Source: Ailanthus altissimus
Taxonomy: Eukaryota > Streptophyta > Magnoliopsida > Sapindales > Simaroubaceae
Assembly: GCA_946807835.1 (NCBI GenBank)
Contig: OX327684.1
Coordinates: 14,222,501 to 14,286,500, forward strand
DNA: 64,000 nucleotides
Direction: 5' to 3'
Part shown: positions 12,834-25,677 of the stretch, one piece after another
Layout of the letters: the number at the start of each line of letters is the position of its first letter
Numbering within the stretch: position 1 is the stretch's first letter
Made by a program: the position numbers and the translations under genes
Notes under the pieces: model-generated
Databases searched by the model: none
Told to the model about the DNA's origin: nothing
What the model saw: the letters and a program-made list of their open reading frames with translations, nothing else

Positions 12834-14413
12834 TTTAAAATTCTATTTGTTTGTGTTTTTCTTGCTTAATTCTTAAGCATAATTCTTGTCACTCTCTCAT
12901 TTTCTTTGCCAAGACAAACAAACTAAGCCTTCGTTAGTCTTTTTCAAGTGAGAAAGCCTAAGCCTAAAGCATGCAAGAGTGTTTCAAGTTAGTGAGGCAC
13001 GTATGGTTATATCCTTAAGCCACTAACTAAAACACTTTTGTGTTGTCTTTGCATTATGAAATGCTTAACAATTAAGCATACTACCGTGCCAATATTTGGC
13101 TAAGTTAGTCGGACAAGTATATGTATTTCCTTCAGCCACCAATATACCTTTAGTTATCTTTTACCCTATGTAATGCTTAATAATTAAGCATGCAAAAATG
13201 TCAATATAAAAGGTCGTGACACATGTCAATTTCTAACACTTAGAATTCAACATATGTCACTCCCCGATACATGGTAAAAACGTATCCCATTTATCTAAAA
13301 TTATTTACACAAATTTGACTAATTATTGATTGACTAATTGCTACCCTAGTGCTCAACGAGTACACTTTATATTGTGAAACTCTAGGTTCACACTCATTTA
13401 TCATATGAAACATTTTCATAAGTCCGTGAGCTTTGCCACCTACATATCACAATTATTACAAGATGATGTGTTGAACCATACAAGTTAAGGTCATACATAT
13501 TTTTATAATCCTTTCGTCACTTATATCTCAAAGAGTAGAGACAGATCTATACTGTCAAGTCTCTATCCGTCGACTATAAATTTGTCTCCAGATATGTATT
13601 TCGATAAAAAAATTTATAAAATTTTTACAATATTGTTTCACCTTACAGAAACTCTTTCCGAGGTGTACGCTTTTAACCAAATGACTTTTTAAAATACAAT
13701 TTTGAAGCATCAAGATTTACAACCCAACCATATGAGCTGACGAATCTCATATTTACACACACCAACCCTATAAGCATTTGACCATACCTAATGACACCCA
13801 AAGGTTAGACCATAAAAGGTTTCTAACATGTGTGAAATCTAAGTATGATGGGTCACTCACAATGCCACCACGATGCTTAGGTTTAAGGACCATAAATACA
13901 ACTCAACTTAAAATAAATCCATTAACGACTATAAAAAATATCTATTGGATGTGTTCGTGAATCTGTTCAGTATATAGTCTTTACTTAACATCTAAATATC
14001 TATACAAGCTTCTACTAAGCTTACGGTTTGCTAAGACTAACCATTTTAGATAATCCAGATACAGACATACATCTATCTTTATAGTTTACTAATCAACCCG
14101 TGTCGATAAACCAATGACCAAGAATAATTTTTTAGAATACATTATATAGTGATATTTCTTTGTGCTACTTATAACTTCTTGTAACTATGTCACTACAATA
14201 GCTATTTTTATGTCTTTATCTTAATTTTTTCAAAGTTCTAACCCTTAGAAATATTAACTCTTAGTTTTTATCTAAACTACTTTAGATCTTTAATGTATGA
14301 AAAAGAACAAGATAAATACCATATAAAAATAAATAATGATTGGAAATGTGCATAGTATTAATATTAACAAAATTTATACAAAATAGAATGACGCTCGAGA
14401 ACTAACTCCAACA
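12834..14413 (-). repeat. 3' LTR of copia-A element 2, truncated
   Basis: This is LTR sequence directly abutting the LTR of element 1. It ends on the plus strand with ctaactccaaca at 14413, followed by element 2 coding remnants. It is about 200 bp shorter than full-length relatives, so its U5 end appears lost at the 12833 junction. Bases 12834-13300 contain two inverted-looking copies of aatgcttaa(c/t)aattaagcat, at about 13070 and 13170. Confidence 0.75.
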
Positions 14414-15957
14414 ACTCCGACATGCTCTAGTGCCATTCAAAATTGTATCTGATACCCATTGACTTCATGTGTTTTAAAACAACTTAGTAGTTAAGACTTT
14501 AGTAAGTAGGTCTACAATATTTTCAGTAGTTTGTATTCTACAAATTATTCCATATTCTCTGGACAAAATCTCTCAATTATGTGGTACTTTTGCTTCACAA
14601 GCTTAAACTTCTGAGGTACCCTAGGTTTTTTTGCTTGAGCTATTGATTTGTTATTATTTTAATTTAATTGACTGAGATCCACTATACTTGAAACAACTCC
14701 TAACTCTGCAATAAACTTGTGTATCCACACTATTTCTTTTGCAGCTTATAGCAGTAATATATTCTGCCTCTGTAGTAAAATCAAATTTGGATCCCTATTT
14801 GGCACTCTTCCAACTAACAACGACACTATTGAGAAGAAGCAAAAAATCATATATAGATTTTTTTATTATTCGAATCAAACTAAAAGTCTAAATCAGTGAA
14901 TCCTCTCATTTGTAAGTCACTTTCTTCATATATCAAAAACTTATTCTTTATACCTTTAAGGTATTTAAGGATTTATTTCATAGCCATCCAATGGTCGTTA
15001 CCTAGATCAGTCTGATAACGGCTTGTAACACTTACAACCATACTAATGCCAAGTCTTGTACATAACATAATATATATTATGCTACCAACAGTTGATGCAT
15101 AAGGTATGTTTGACATTTTAACCCTTTCATCTTTTTTTTAGGACACATCATCTTAGAAAAATAAATATCATGTCTGAAAGGTACATTAACAGTCCTTTAG
15201 TTACTGAAGTAATACCTTTATAAAATACTATTTATATACAAGGATTGAGAGAGTCAAATTAACATTTTTTTCGTATATCTATAAAGCTTTATGCTTAGTA
15301 TAAAGAAGTTTCTCTCAAATCCTTCATGGAGAAATTCTTTCTCAAATAACTCTTGACTGATTACAATATGCCAATATCATTTTCGATAATGAGTATGTCA
15401 TTCATGTAGAGTACAAAAAAGTTAATCATGCTCACACTAACCTTTTTATAGACACATTCTTTCTCTTTATTTTTTATAAAACCAGACGCTCTGATTACAT
15501 TGTCAAAATAAAAATTCTAACTTCAAGAAGCCTGTTTAAGCCTATAAACGGACTTCTTCAATTTGCACATCAAATTAGAAGTCTCACTCGATGTACAACC
15601 TTCAAGTTGTTCCATGTATATCTCCTCCTCGAGTTTTTTATTCAAAAAAGTCTTATTTACATCCATCTATCAGATTTCATAATCATAATATGTAGCAAGA
15701 ACCAATAAAATTTGAATTAATTTCAGTATGACTACTGGTGAAAATGTCTCCTTATAATCTATCCTAGATTTCTGAGTATATTCTTTTGCCACCAATCGGG
15801 CTCTGAAGGTTTCCTCATTCTCATCGAGCCCGGGCTTCTGCTTGTAAACCCTTTTACAACTCACAGGAACAATTCTTTTGAAAAGCTCAACTAAATCTTA
15901 ACATTGCTTCTGCTTGTAAACCCTCATTCTCATTCTCATCGATTTGAAAAACTGGAG

Positions 15958-17219
15958 CAAGGATGCAAAACAACAAAACAAAGGACTTAATTGAAAAATA
16001 TTCAAAACTAGTGAATTTTCGCTCTAGCGGTATAAGAATTTTTGCTACACCGGCAAGACCAAAATAAGACCTGATCAAGTCGCAAAATTTTGCCCTAGCG
16101 AAATTATGTTATCACCCTAGCAAAAGATCAGTGCCCATGTACTATCACTCCATCACTCCAATGATTTCAGCATTAAGGTATATCACCCCAACGATAGAAG
16201 AATTTCGCCCTAGCGATCACACGATTCCTAACCCAACAAGAATTAAGGATTATAAGCTTAATTCAAACCTTATAAAGGTTACTCGTCTCTAACCTTTAAA
16301 AAACACACAAGACCCTTAAGAGACACACAATAAAAATCGTATAGAGTAATTGGAGAACAATTGAACAACTCTAGATAGAAATTCAAGGCATTCTATGGTA
16401 GCAAGGGTTTCTTAGCCAATTCAATTAAGAGCAATTCGACGTCTATATCGGTTTGCTATTAATTGTATCATTTTTTTTATATTTTGTGCCGCAATTCTCT
16501 TGTAGCCATGAACTAATTTTCTTTCTAAGGTTAATACTTGAACTCAATATGTGTGCTTAATTGCCATATCTTTCTAATATTTAATAAGCTTAGTTCTTTG
16601 TTGTTCAAATTATTTATCCTTATCTAACCAATATTGTGATTGATTTGGTAATATTTTGATAAACTCGGAAGAGACATCATTATATTTAGACCTACGCAAT
16701 TTGATGCATGGTTGTAGAGTAACATAAGTTACATATATAAGTTTCAAATTAGGATGGGAATATACCTAATTGTCATGTATGATCAATAAGACTTATTCTT
16801 GATAAATCTTAATTTATTAAATACCATAAGAAATAGGTATTTGATAAATTAAGATATACTTACATGACCTTATGAGAGGCTTTTGAATACATTCTTGTCT
16901 TGATCAGTAATAAGAACTAAGGAATTTAAATATTAAAAGATCAATCATTAGAAAGTATAATAAGGGATAGTATTAATCCTCGATTTTCTCTATATTGTTA
17001 TTTTTCATATCTCTTGATGTTGTGTTATTGCTTTATATTTTTCATATTCATTCTTAAATTTTGTTTTTGATGAATAATTACTAAAAAGACATCATTTTAG
17101 TACTTGGTAAAAAGTAGATATTATCCTTGTGGGTTCGACATTCGACTATTAAGTCATTTTATTACTTGTTATGATAGCGAATACTTGCGCTTAATTATGT
17201 GCTTAGAAAATCACATCAG
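15958..17219 (+). mobile_element. Athila-like LTR fragment, 5' truncated
   Basis: It is collinear with the 1.4-kb Athila-like LTRs from the aggatgcaaaa region to the end, AAATCACATCA. It contains the GC-rich block in a weaker form (tcgccctagcga), a TATA-like ccttataaagg near 16269 and the conserved internal text caattcgacgtctatatc. The first 100 or so bases starting TGATA are missing. Copia linker sequence resumes at 17220 with agatgtgtcaaag. Confidence 0.75.
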
Positions 17220-17262
17220 AAAGATGTGTCAAAGTATCTCACTCAATTGAACTTGAGGTTTC

Positions 17263-19082
17263 TGTAAATGTAATTACAATTACCATGTGTAAAAATATGT
17301 GTGTGTGGTCATTAAATGTAAATGTATGTCACACATGACATGTAGCAGAAACGTAAAATTCATTTCAACAACTACATTCCACAAATTAAATTCTATTATA
17401 ATAATAAAAAATTTACCTTTGAAGACCATCAGAGCAGTTGAAGAATTTCAATCTCGTATGGTTTCACCCTAAACTGCTCTAGAGAATAATTCTAGTCCAT
17501 AACTCTGGTGGGTTCAAGAAGCTAGAATAACAACCTTGACTAAGTGAAACTTAACTCTTAAGCTACACAATAATTTTTCATTTCCAGTTTTCTCTCACAA
17601 GAGCTTAAGAACAAATCTTCCTCATTTTTTCTTACCAAATGGCCAAATGCATACTTAGAAAGCCAAAGAGCCAAATTATTTCTTTCAACTCATGAAGGCT
17701 AATGCACTTGGTAGAAATTTCTAAGGAAAACCATATAAACCATTTGCATGGATGACATACGCTTTTGTTAATGGACACTTGTCCATTATTAAGCCATTAA
17801 GTGAGACATTTGTCTTCCACTTTAAAAGGGTTAACAATACTTGTCAATTAATTAAGTGATGGCTTAAGTTTTAACACGTGTCAAATTTTAACACTTAGAA
17901 TTCGACAGGTGTGCTTTCTAAGAGGTCTCGAAACAAATTTTGCTTATCCAAATTTTGTTCGTATCGAACTCTTTGACCTAGTCTGTGCTCAATTAGTACA
18001 CTTTATATCGTGAGATTCTCTAAGTTTACACTCATTTTTCTTATGGAACCTTTCCATAAGTCTGTGAACACTACCCCCCCACACATGTTACAGATATTAC
18101 AAAATGGCACATTGAACCATACAAGTTAAGGTTAAAATATATTTGTATAGTCCCTCTGTCACCTATATCCTAGAATAGTAGAGACATAGATCTTTATTTT
18201 CAAATCTCTATATACTCGACTATGAACTTATCTCCCAGATTTATATTTTGATAAACAATATCCAAACACTTTTGCAATATTATTTTACCTTATGGAAACT
18301 ACTTGGGTCAGTGCTTGTTGCTAAAAGACTTTTTTGAAATATAATCTTGGAGTATCAAGATATATAACTTAATCATATAAGCTGACAGATCACAAGTCTA
18401 TCCACATCGGACTCCATGGTTATCAGATTATACCCAACGACACCTATAGGTCGTCAGACCATGAAAGGTCCTTGACATGTATAGAATCAAAACATAGTGG
18501 ATCACTCATAAGCCCACTGTGGCACTCAGGTTAAAAAATCACAAATACTACTCAACTTGAGAAGACCATTTATTGATGGCTTTATAGGATGTTTATTGAA
18601 GGTCCTTGTGAGTCTGTTCAGTACCCACTGAATATCCGCATGCCTAAATAAGTCTTCACTAAGGTTATAGTATGATAAGACTAACTATCTGAACAATCTA
18701 AATATAGACATACACTGATCTGGAAGGTTTACCAATTGACCCGTGTCGGTAAACATTGATTAAAAATGATATTTTTTAGAACATGTTGCTTAATGATATT
18801 TCTTAGCACCATTTGTAACTACTTACAACTATGTCATTACTATAAATATTCTTGGGTCTTTGTCCTAGTCGATACAAGGTTCTAACTCTTAGAATTACTA
18901 ATTCTTAGTATTGATCTAAACACCTTTAAATCATATATAAACTACTTTAGATCTATAATGTCTAGAAAGTAACAAGATAATTACTGTATGATAAGTTAAT
19001 AATTTACTAAAATGTACATTATATAAATATCAAATATATATTCATACAAAAATAGAATGGCATGTAAGTATCATCTCCAATA
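17263..19082 (-). mobile_element. Copia-A solo LTR nested in copia-A element 2
   Basis: A full-length LTR of 1820 bp, starting TGTAAATG on the plus strand and ending catctccaata (CA decayed to TA). It is flanked by GTTTC (17258-17262) and GTTCC (19083-19087); element 1 reads ggttccat at this place, so the duplication was GTTCC. Copia linker sequence continues on both sides. No internal region is present. Confidence 0.87.
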
Positions 19083-19747
19083 GTTCCATCACTGGTTTAA
19101 TGATATATTCATTGACTTCATCAAGTACAACCTTTCTACAATCTCTATAATTCAACAAAATTGTGTTTTTAGAAAAGCGGCATGATGAACAAAAAAATAC
19201 GTTTTATTCATTGGTGTCAAAGAATTGATATCCCATAGAATTCTTGTGATATCCAATGAATCGATACTTTTACTTCTGGGCACAAGTTTATCCTGTTGTG
19301 TACTCTTATGTAAATAGGACAGCTCCTAATCCTAACACTCTTAAAAATTAGTTTCCTACTAGTCCATATCTTATACAGAGTGGTTGGAATGGCATTTGAT
19401 GAAACTCTATTCAATAAATGAGCAGCAGTTTCTATAGTATATCCTTAAAGATATTTAGGAAGATCAGTAAAGCTCATCATGGATTGAACCATATTTAACA
19501 AAGTCTAATTTCTTCTCTCTGAAACATCACTGGGTTGAGGAGCATCTAGAGGACTATATTGAGTAAGAATCTCATTCTTCTTTAAATAATTAATGAATTA
19601 ACTGCTTGTGTATTCACCATTTTAATCTAATCGAAGGCATTTAATGAATTTTCTAGTTGGTTTCTCTAATTCAAGTCGAAACTCTTTGAACATTTCAAAA
19701 GTTTGACTTGTGTTTCACAAGAAACACATAACCATAATGCGACAAAT

Positions 19748-21190
19748 TGATAATGGCATATTTGTCATATATTTTTTCATGTTTTTATTTTGATATTTTA
19801 TTATTTTATGAGAATAAATTGTTATTTATGTGCTTTATTGTTATTTATAGGGACTTGAATGGAGTTTAAAGAAATGATGCAAAAAGAGCAAAAATAGGGA
19901 CTAAAAGGTAAAGTTTTCAAAATATGGACCTGACGCCCCAGCGCCACAGGGATTTTTGCCCCAATGTTGGAACAATGATCGAAATAAGAAAATCAGACCT
20001 ATTTAAGTCACGACTGGCGCCCCAACGCCAAACAGTCATCGTGCCAACGACAGGCCAGCGCTCCAGCTCCAACATCCCACCGCTCCAACGATGAGGCCGT
20101 TTATACCCAGTGCGCTAGCGACAGCACGTAGCGCCCCAGCAGTAATGCAAGTCCTAATCTGACAAGAATTGAGATTTTCAAGCTTATATCAATCCCTATA
20201 AAAGGCTACTCATCCCCAGACTTTAAAAATCACCCAAGACCAATTCAAGAACACCAAGAATACAGAGCACGAGTTTGCTATTGATTAAAGCAACCTTAGA
20301 GTTTAATTAAAGCAACCTTAGAGAGAGATTCAAGGCGTTCTTCGGCATCAAGAGTATCTTAGGCAGAGCAATCAAGAAACATTCGACATCTATATCGGTT
20401 TGCTATTGATTGTATCATGATTTATTATTATTTTTACTGTTGTTCTCTTATAGCCATGAACTAAATTTATTTTCTAGGGTTAATACTTAACTCAATATGT
20501 GCGCTTAATTGTCATATCTTTTTAATATTTAATAAACTTAGATCTTTGTTATTTAAATTACTTGTTCTTAATGCTTTAATATATCTTGCCATTATATGGT
20601 GAATGAGTTGGTAATATTGTTGATAAACTCAGAAGAGGAATCATGATATTTAGACCTAGGTAATTTGATGCATAATTGTAGAGTAACATTCAATGTTGCA
20701 TATGAAAGTTTTAATTTAGGATAGGAATATACCTAATTAGCATGTATGATAAATAAGACTTATCTTAATGAGTCTTAATTTATTACAAGTACTAATACAG
20801 GTATTTGATAAATTAAGGTATACTTACATGACCTTAGAAGAGGCTTGTGAATATATTAGTGTTTTGATCAATAACAAAGACTAAGAGATTTAAATATTAG
20901 AGGATTAATTATTAGAAAGCATATTGAGGGACAGTATTAATCTTAGGTTTTCTCTATATTGCTATCACCTAATTCTCTTTACATTGTGTTATTACTTTTA
21001 TATTTTCTACATTTATTCTTAGATTTTTTATTTTTCTGAATAATTATTAGAAAGACATAATTTTAGTAATTGGTTAAAATGTAGAAATTATCCCTGTGGG
21101 CTCGTCATCCGACTTATTAAGTCCTTTTATTACTTGTATACGATAACGTATACTTGTGCTTAATTTTTAAGACTTAGAAATATCGCATCA
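19748..21190 (+). repeat. 5' LTR of the Athila-like element
   Basis: A 1443-bp LTR from TGATAATGGC to TATCGCATCA. A TATA box, tataaaag, is at 20197-20204. A CpG-containing block with repeated gccccagcg-type words covers about 19930-20140. It serves as the reference copy for the solo LTRs in this window. Confidence 0.88.
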
Positions 21191-21196
21191 AGTTTT

Positions 21197-21213
21197 TGGC
21201 GCTGTTGATGGGG
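21197..21213 (+). other. Primer-binding site of the Athila-like element
   Basis: TGGCGCTGTTGATGGGG lies six bases after the LTR end. It resembles the Athila/Tat-type site TGGCGCCGTTGCCGGGG, complementary to the 3' end of a plant aspartate tRNA, with three changes. This supports the Ty3 Athila/Tat assignment. Confidence 0.8.
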
Positions 21214-21321
21214 ATAATTATTTGCTTTTTTTTGCCAATATTAATATCAATCTTTCTAGTTTTTACTTCAGATTCTTTTTATTTTTCTTAATTTAGTTTT
21301 ACTTTCTTTCTTACGAGGTAC

Positions 21322-22838
21322 ATGCGAAGATCAAAAAGTAAAGACTTGATTGCTTTTGATCTAGAAATTGAAAGAACTTTACGAAGAATTAAAAGAGAGA
21401 AAAATCAAGTTAACACCATGGAAGATCAATTACCAATTGCACCCAACAATGAAGTAAGACCACTAAAGGAATATGCAGTTCCCTTAGTCCATGGAATCCA
21501 TTTAAGCATTTAAAGACCAACTGTTTAAGCTAACAACTTCGAGATTAAGCCAAGCACAATTTAAATGCTCAAGGATTTGGTACAATTTAGTGGACTGCCC
21601 AATGACGATCCAAACATGCACATCATCAACTTTTTGGAGATATGTGACACATTCAAGTACAATGAGGTATTCGATAATGCAATCTGACTAAAATTGTTTC
21701 CCTTTTCCTTGAGAGGCAAAGCAAAGAGCTGGCTGCTACCACTTCCATCTAGATCCATAGCTACATGGGATGATCTTGCACAAAAGTTCATCGTCAAATT
21801 CTTTCCACCTGCTAAAACTGCCAAGATGAGGAATAACATCACATCATTCTTATAACTAGATAGAGAATCTCTTTTTAAGGCATATGAGAGATACAAGATA
21901 TGCAAAGAAAATGTCCTCGTCATGGAGTTCCGAAGTGGTTGCTGTACAAACATTCTATAATGGATTAGCTGGCCAATTCAGAACAATATTAGATGTTGCA
22001 GTTGGAGGAGCACTCATAAATAAATCTACCGATAAAGCGTATGATCTACTAGATGAGATGGCATCCAATGCTTATCAATAGCCCACTGAAAGGTCTACCA
22101 CAAGAAAGATCATTGGATTACATGAAGTATACACTTTGACCACATTATCTGCCCAAGTCAACCTCTTAACCAAACAATTAAGTAACTTGGGAGTTAATGC
22201 CATCAAGAGTTAACCAATCGCTTGTGATTTTTACAGAGGCAATCATGCTAATGGATAATGTTGGAGACTACTCAATATATAGAGGACTTCAACCCAATAA
22301 GCCCAACTTAAATTTTTACAACCCTGGATGGAGAAATTACCCCAACTACTCCTAGAGCAATAATAATCAATGACAGCATTCCAAAGCTCCTCCTGGCTTT
22401 CAACTGCAAATCCAGCAAGAGAAAAAACTAGACATTGAAGACATGCTCTTACAATATATGAAGAAAACAAATGCACTCTTTAAAAGTCAAGCAGCTTCAT
22501 TTAGGGCCTTAGAGAATCAAGTAGGACAACTTGCTGCAGCAATGAACAATCGCCCTCAAGAAACCCTATTAGGCAATACCAAAGTCAATCCAAAAAGAAT
22601 TGTAGAGCAGTGTCAAGCCATCTCTCTAAGAAGTGGTAAATTCTTACATAGCAACACACCTCAACCACAGCATTCAGAGATGAAAGAGAAGGAAAAAGAA
22701 ATAATGGTCCAGCAAGATGACGTGCAACCATATAGACCACCTATACCATTTCCTCAAAGATTACATCAACTAAGAAATCAAGAGAAAAGTGTTGAAACAC
22801 AGAAAAGCGTAGAAACTGGTATTCAAGAACAAGAATAG
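21322..22838 (+). pseudogene. Athila-like gag remnant
   Basis: The ATG at 21322 opens a 63-codon basic start (RRSKSKDLIAFDLEIERTLR) that ends at 21513. After frame changes, gag sequence continues at 21560-22080, recognisable by KLFPFSLRGKAKSWL and ATWDDLAQKF and by a repeat of FYNGL-type sequence near 21950. A zinc-finger remnant near 22225 reads CDFYRGNHANG-stop-C; the second Cys is Tyr and a stop precedes the last Cys. The C-terminal part is open at 22443-22838 (ALENQVGQLAAAMNN, QCQAISLRSGK, then PIPFPQRL). There are at least three stops and two frameshifts, so no functional capsid protein is expected. Confidence 0.85.
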
Positions 22839-22889
22839 AAATGTAAAAATGCAGCAGAAGATACTAGTAGCAACCCACATAAGTAAGCC

Positions 22890-23480
22890 ATGCAGTCAAT
22901 CACTCCACTACCTCCATTTTCTCAAAGGCTACAAAAGAAGAAACTAGATAAACAGTTTTTTAAATTTCTTGATGTTTTTAAGAAATTACATATTAATCTT
23001 CATTTTGCAGATACACTGGAGCAAATGCTGAGCTATGTAAGATTCATGAAGGATATCCTATCAAAGAAGAGAAGAATAGATGACTTCGAGACTGTGGCTC
23101 TAACAGAGGAGTGTAGCGTCATCCTTCTAAAAAAGCTACCTCCAAAACTCAAAGATCCTGGGAGCTTTACCATACCATGTTTAATTGGAAATTATGATTT
23201 TGCGAAGGCACTTTATGATCTGGGAGCTAGCATCAATCTTATGCCATTGTCCGTGTATAAAACATTAGGACTAAGAGAAGCCAAACCAACAAATATCACA
23301 CTTTAACTGGCGAATCATTCTCTCACCTATGCCAAGAGATTCATTGAAGATATGTTGGTAAAAGTTGATAAATTCATCTTCCCTACCGATTTCATCGTTC
23401 TGGACATGGAAGAAGACAATGAGATTTTTATCATCCTTAGAAGACCCTTCCTAGCCACTGAAAGAACAATTATTGATGTG
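22890..23480 (+). pseudogene. Athila-like gag C-terminus and aspartic protease remnant
   Basis: An open stretch of 138 codons (22890-23306) begins after the gag remnant. It contains FLDVFKKLHINLHFADTLEQ and DFETVALTEECS, then the retropepsin active-site region LYDLGASINLMPLSVY, in which Asp-Leu-Gly-Ala-Ser is the usual Athila form. A stop at 23304-23306 interrupts it, but protease sequence continues in frame (LVKVDKFIFPTDFIVLDMEE, with ILRRPFLA in place of the more usual ILGRPFLA) to a stop near 23480. In life this domain cleaves the Gag-Pol precursor. The copy is inactivated by the stops. Confidence 0.82.
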
Positions 23481-23922
23481 TAAAAAATGAAAGTTGACCA
23501 TGAGGGTACAAGAGGACATAGTCACTTTTACGGTCTTCAAAGAGATCAAATTACCAGTTGAAAATGAAGACTGTTTCGACATTAATGTGGTGCACCCAAG
23601 TGTCAAGCAAATCAAAGATAGGGAGACATTGGATCCTTACTTCCAAAAAAGGCATTAAAGCATAGCAAGGCAAGAGAGCAAATGAAAGATCAGTACCTTG
23701 ATGAAGCAAGCAAAGATAAAAGAAAAAGAAGAGTCATTTCCCCAGTCTAAGATTAAAGTCTTTCTGAAAAGACACAAGGAGAATACAACAAAAGATATTA
23801 CCCACGGTTTAATTGCAAAAATATAGAAGCCGAAAAATAAGAAAACCAGTAAGATCACTTACACAAATGCTTCCATTAGTATCTTCAACACATCATCAGA
23901 GAATAGAAAGCCCCATCAAGCC

Positions 23923-23960
23923 GACGACGTTAAATCAAGCACTACTTGAGAGGCAACCCA
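23923..23960 (+). other. Conserved post-pol block of Athila/Tat-type elements
   Basis: The block gacgacgttaaatcaagc followed by actacttgagaggcaaccca matches a block I know as conserved downstream of pol in Athila/Tat-type elements (gacgttaaacaagcgct and ggaggcaaccca). Here it lies only about 440 bases after the protease remnant. The identification is from memory and should be checked. Confidence 0.55.
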
Positions 23961-24180
23961 AGGTAAGTATTATTATGATTATTATTTTTTTTAGCTCCTA
24001 AAAAAAAACCCAAAAAGTGCAACGCTGCAGCGACAGAATTTAGCACGGCAGCAATAGAGCTCTATAGTCAACACCGCCCCCGTGGTACACACTCTACCAC
24101 ACTAGCGGGAATTCCAATAATCGTCCAAAAATCAGCCTTCAGCGCTGCAGCAACATACCGCTACCACGTCAGCGCTAGTA

Positions 24181-25677
24181 CTAATATATTATATATTATT
24201 ATTTATATAATATAATATAATAATAATATATTTTGATTATTTAATAATTAAATAATTAAAATGTGAAATGACCATTTTGCCCCTCATAAATAGTTACCAA
24301 GTCTACCCCTAATGGGTCCCACTAAATCCCACACTTGGGTAAACTCAACCGAGGGTTCACAATGCGCCATGTGTCATTATACAATTAGTAAATAATAATT
24401 ATTGACTAATTATTATATTTAACACTTAAATAAAGACACGCACGCATTTTTGTAGTAGTGTTGATATTGCTGGATTAAACAATTTAATCTAGCACGCTGC
24501 CCCAGTGCACAACGAGTACACTCCATATCACGGGACTCCCTAGGTCCACGCTCGATTCATCAAATAGAACTATTCCATGAGTCCGTGAGCAATGCCCCAA
24601 GCACATGTCACGGATATATAAATTAGCGCGTTGAACCATACATGTTGAGGTTACAACGCATATATATAGTCATTCCGTTATGATATCCTGAATGTGCAGG
24701 GATATAAATTATCACCATCAAATCCCCTAGTGCTCATCCATGTCTTATCCCCAGACTTGTATCTTACTGAACAATATATGCAAACTCCTTTGCCATATTG
24801 TTCTACCCTGGCAAAAACTCTTTCTCGGGATTAATGCTTGTGGCCACAAGACTTTCTGAGATACAGTCTCGAAGCATCTGGATATCTAACTCCCTATGTG
24901 AGTTGACGGATCCCATATTTGTACACACCGAACTCCATAAACTTCAGACTATACCCAACGACACCCAGCGGTCACACTATGAAAGGTCTGTGACATGTGT
25001 ATAACTAAAGTATGGTGGATTACTTATAAGCCCATTGTGGTACTCAGGTCAAAGAACCACGTATACTACTTAACTTGAGAGGACCTTCCATTGACAGCTT
25101 ACATAAGATGTCTATCAGAGGCCCTCGTAAGTCTGTCCCATATCCAGTCCTAACTGGATACCTATATGTCAATACGAGCTCCAAGCTTACAATCGGCTAG
25201 GAATGACTATCTATACCCTATAGGTATGACAAATGCTGATCTATATTAAAAGTATCCACTGACAGACCTGCATCGACAGAAATAGATCAAGGATAAATAT
25301 TTTAGAACATACTTGCGCAACTGACATTTCCTGACACTTGATTGCAACTCTTGCAACTATGCAGTTACTAGTATATTCTTAGGTTTATATCTCATTATAG
25401 ACAAGGCTCCAACTCTTTGATCTTCACTGAGTATTATAACCAGCTAACACTTAGCTGTGCTAATATTTAGCATTTATATGTCTCAACGTGGCTAACTATA
25501 AGCCCTTATCTAAACTCTTTTAGATCTGATTTGAACTCTTTTAGATCATACAATGTCTGTAATATTACATTACATAGTATAATATTAATAGGAATTACGA
25601 TTTAATGGAAATGTACACTTGTATAAATACACAAGTATATGTACATTCAGGGATGGCACGTAAGCATCAACCTTAAC
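24181..25677 (-). repeat. 3' LTR of copia-A element 3, truncated
   Basis: It is collinear with the element 5 LTR (52633-54676) from about 53300 to the end. On the plus strand it ends caaccttaaca at 25677, followed by the purine tract (minus strand GCAAGTAGGAGAT) and pol. About 550 bp of the U5 end are missing at the junction with the Athila-like element, near 24180. Confidence 0.8.

Larger units (their letters stand above)
14414..19747 (-). pseudogene. Copia-A element 2 pol remnant, interrupted twice
   Basis: Minus-strand remnants in order: RNase H (about 14450-15060), RT (about 15060-15880), linker (17220-17262 and 19088-19440), and the C-terminal part of integrase (19440-19747). An RT block at 15670-15864 reads RLVAKEYTQKSRIDYKETFSPVV. 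Part of the RT/linker is scrambled by local duplications of cttctgcttgtaaaccc at 15830 and 15905. It is interrupted by an Athila-like LTR fragment (about 15958-17219) and by a copia-A solo LTR (17263-19082). The Athila-like element at 19748 ends it; the remaining integrase, gag, leader and 5' LTR are absent. Confidence 0.8.
19748..24180 (+). mobile_element. Athila-like Ty3 retrotransposon with gag and protease, no polymerase seen
   Basis: This plus-strand element has a complete 5' LTR (19748-21190), a primer site, decayed gag and protease, and then a short region leading to the Athila/Tat-type conserved block at 23923-23960. I find no reverse transcriptase, RNase H or integrase. The 3' LTR is absent: at about 24180 the sequence changes to copia-A LTR. 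The element inserted in the integrase part of copia-A element 2 (left flank CAAAT). The LTR is the same family as the solo LTRs at 1216, 3257 and 5744. Confidence 0.82.

Noticed and set aside
13060..13200. Repeated aatgcttaa-aattaagcat words as a possible CRISPR-like or satellite array
   Set aside because: Only two spaced copies inside an LTR; no regular spacer structure, and the genome is eukaryotic.
21561..21953. 130-codon minus-strand open frame
   Set aside because: It is antisense to recognisable Athila-like gag sequence on the plus strand and has no domain of its own.
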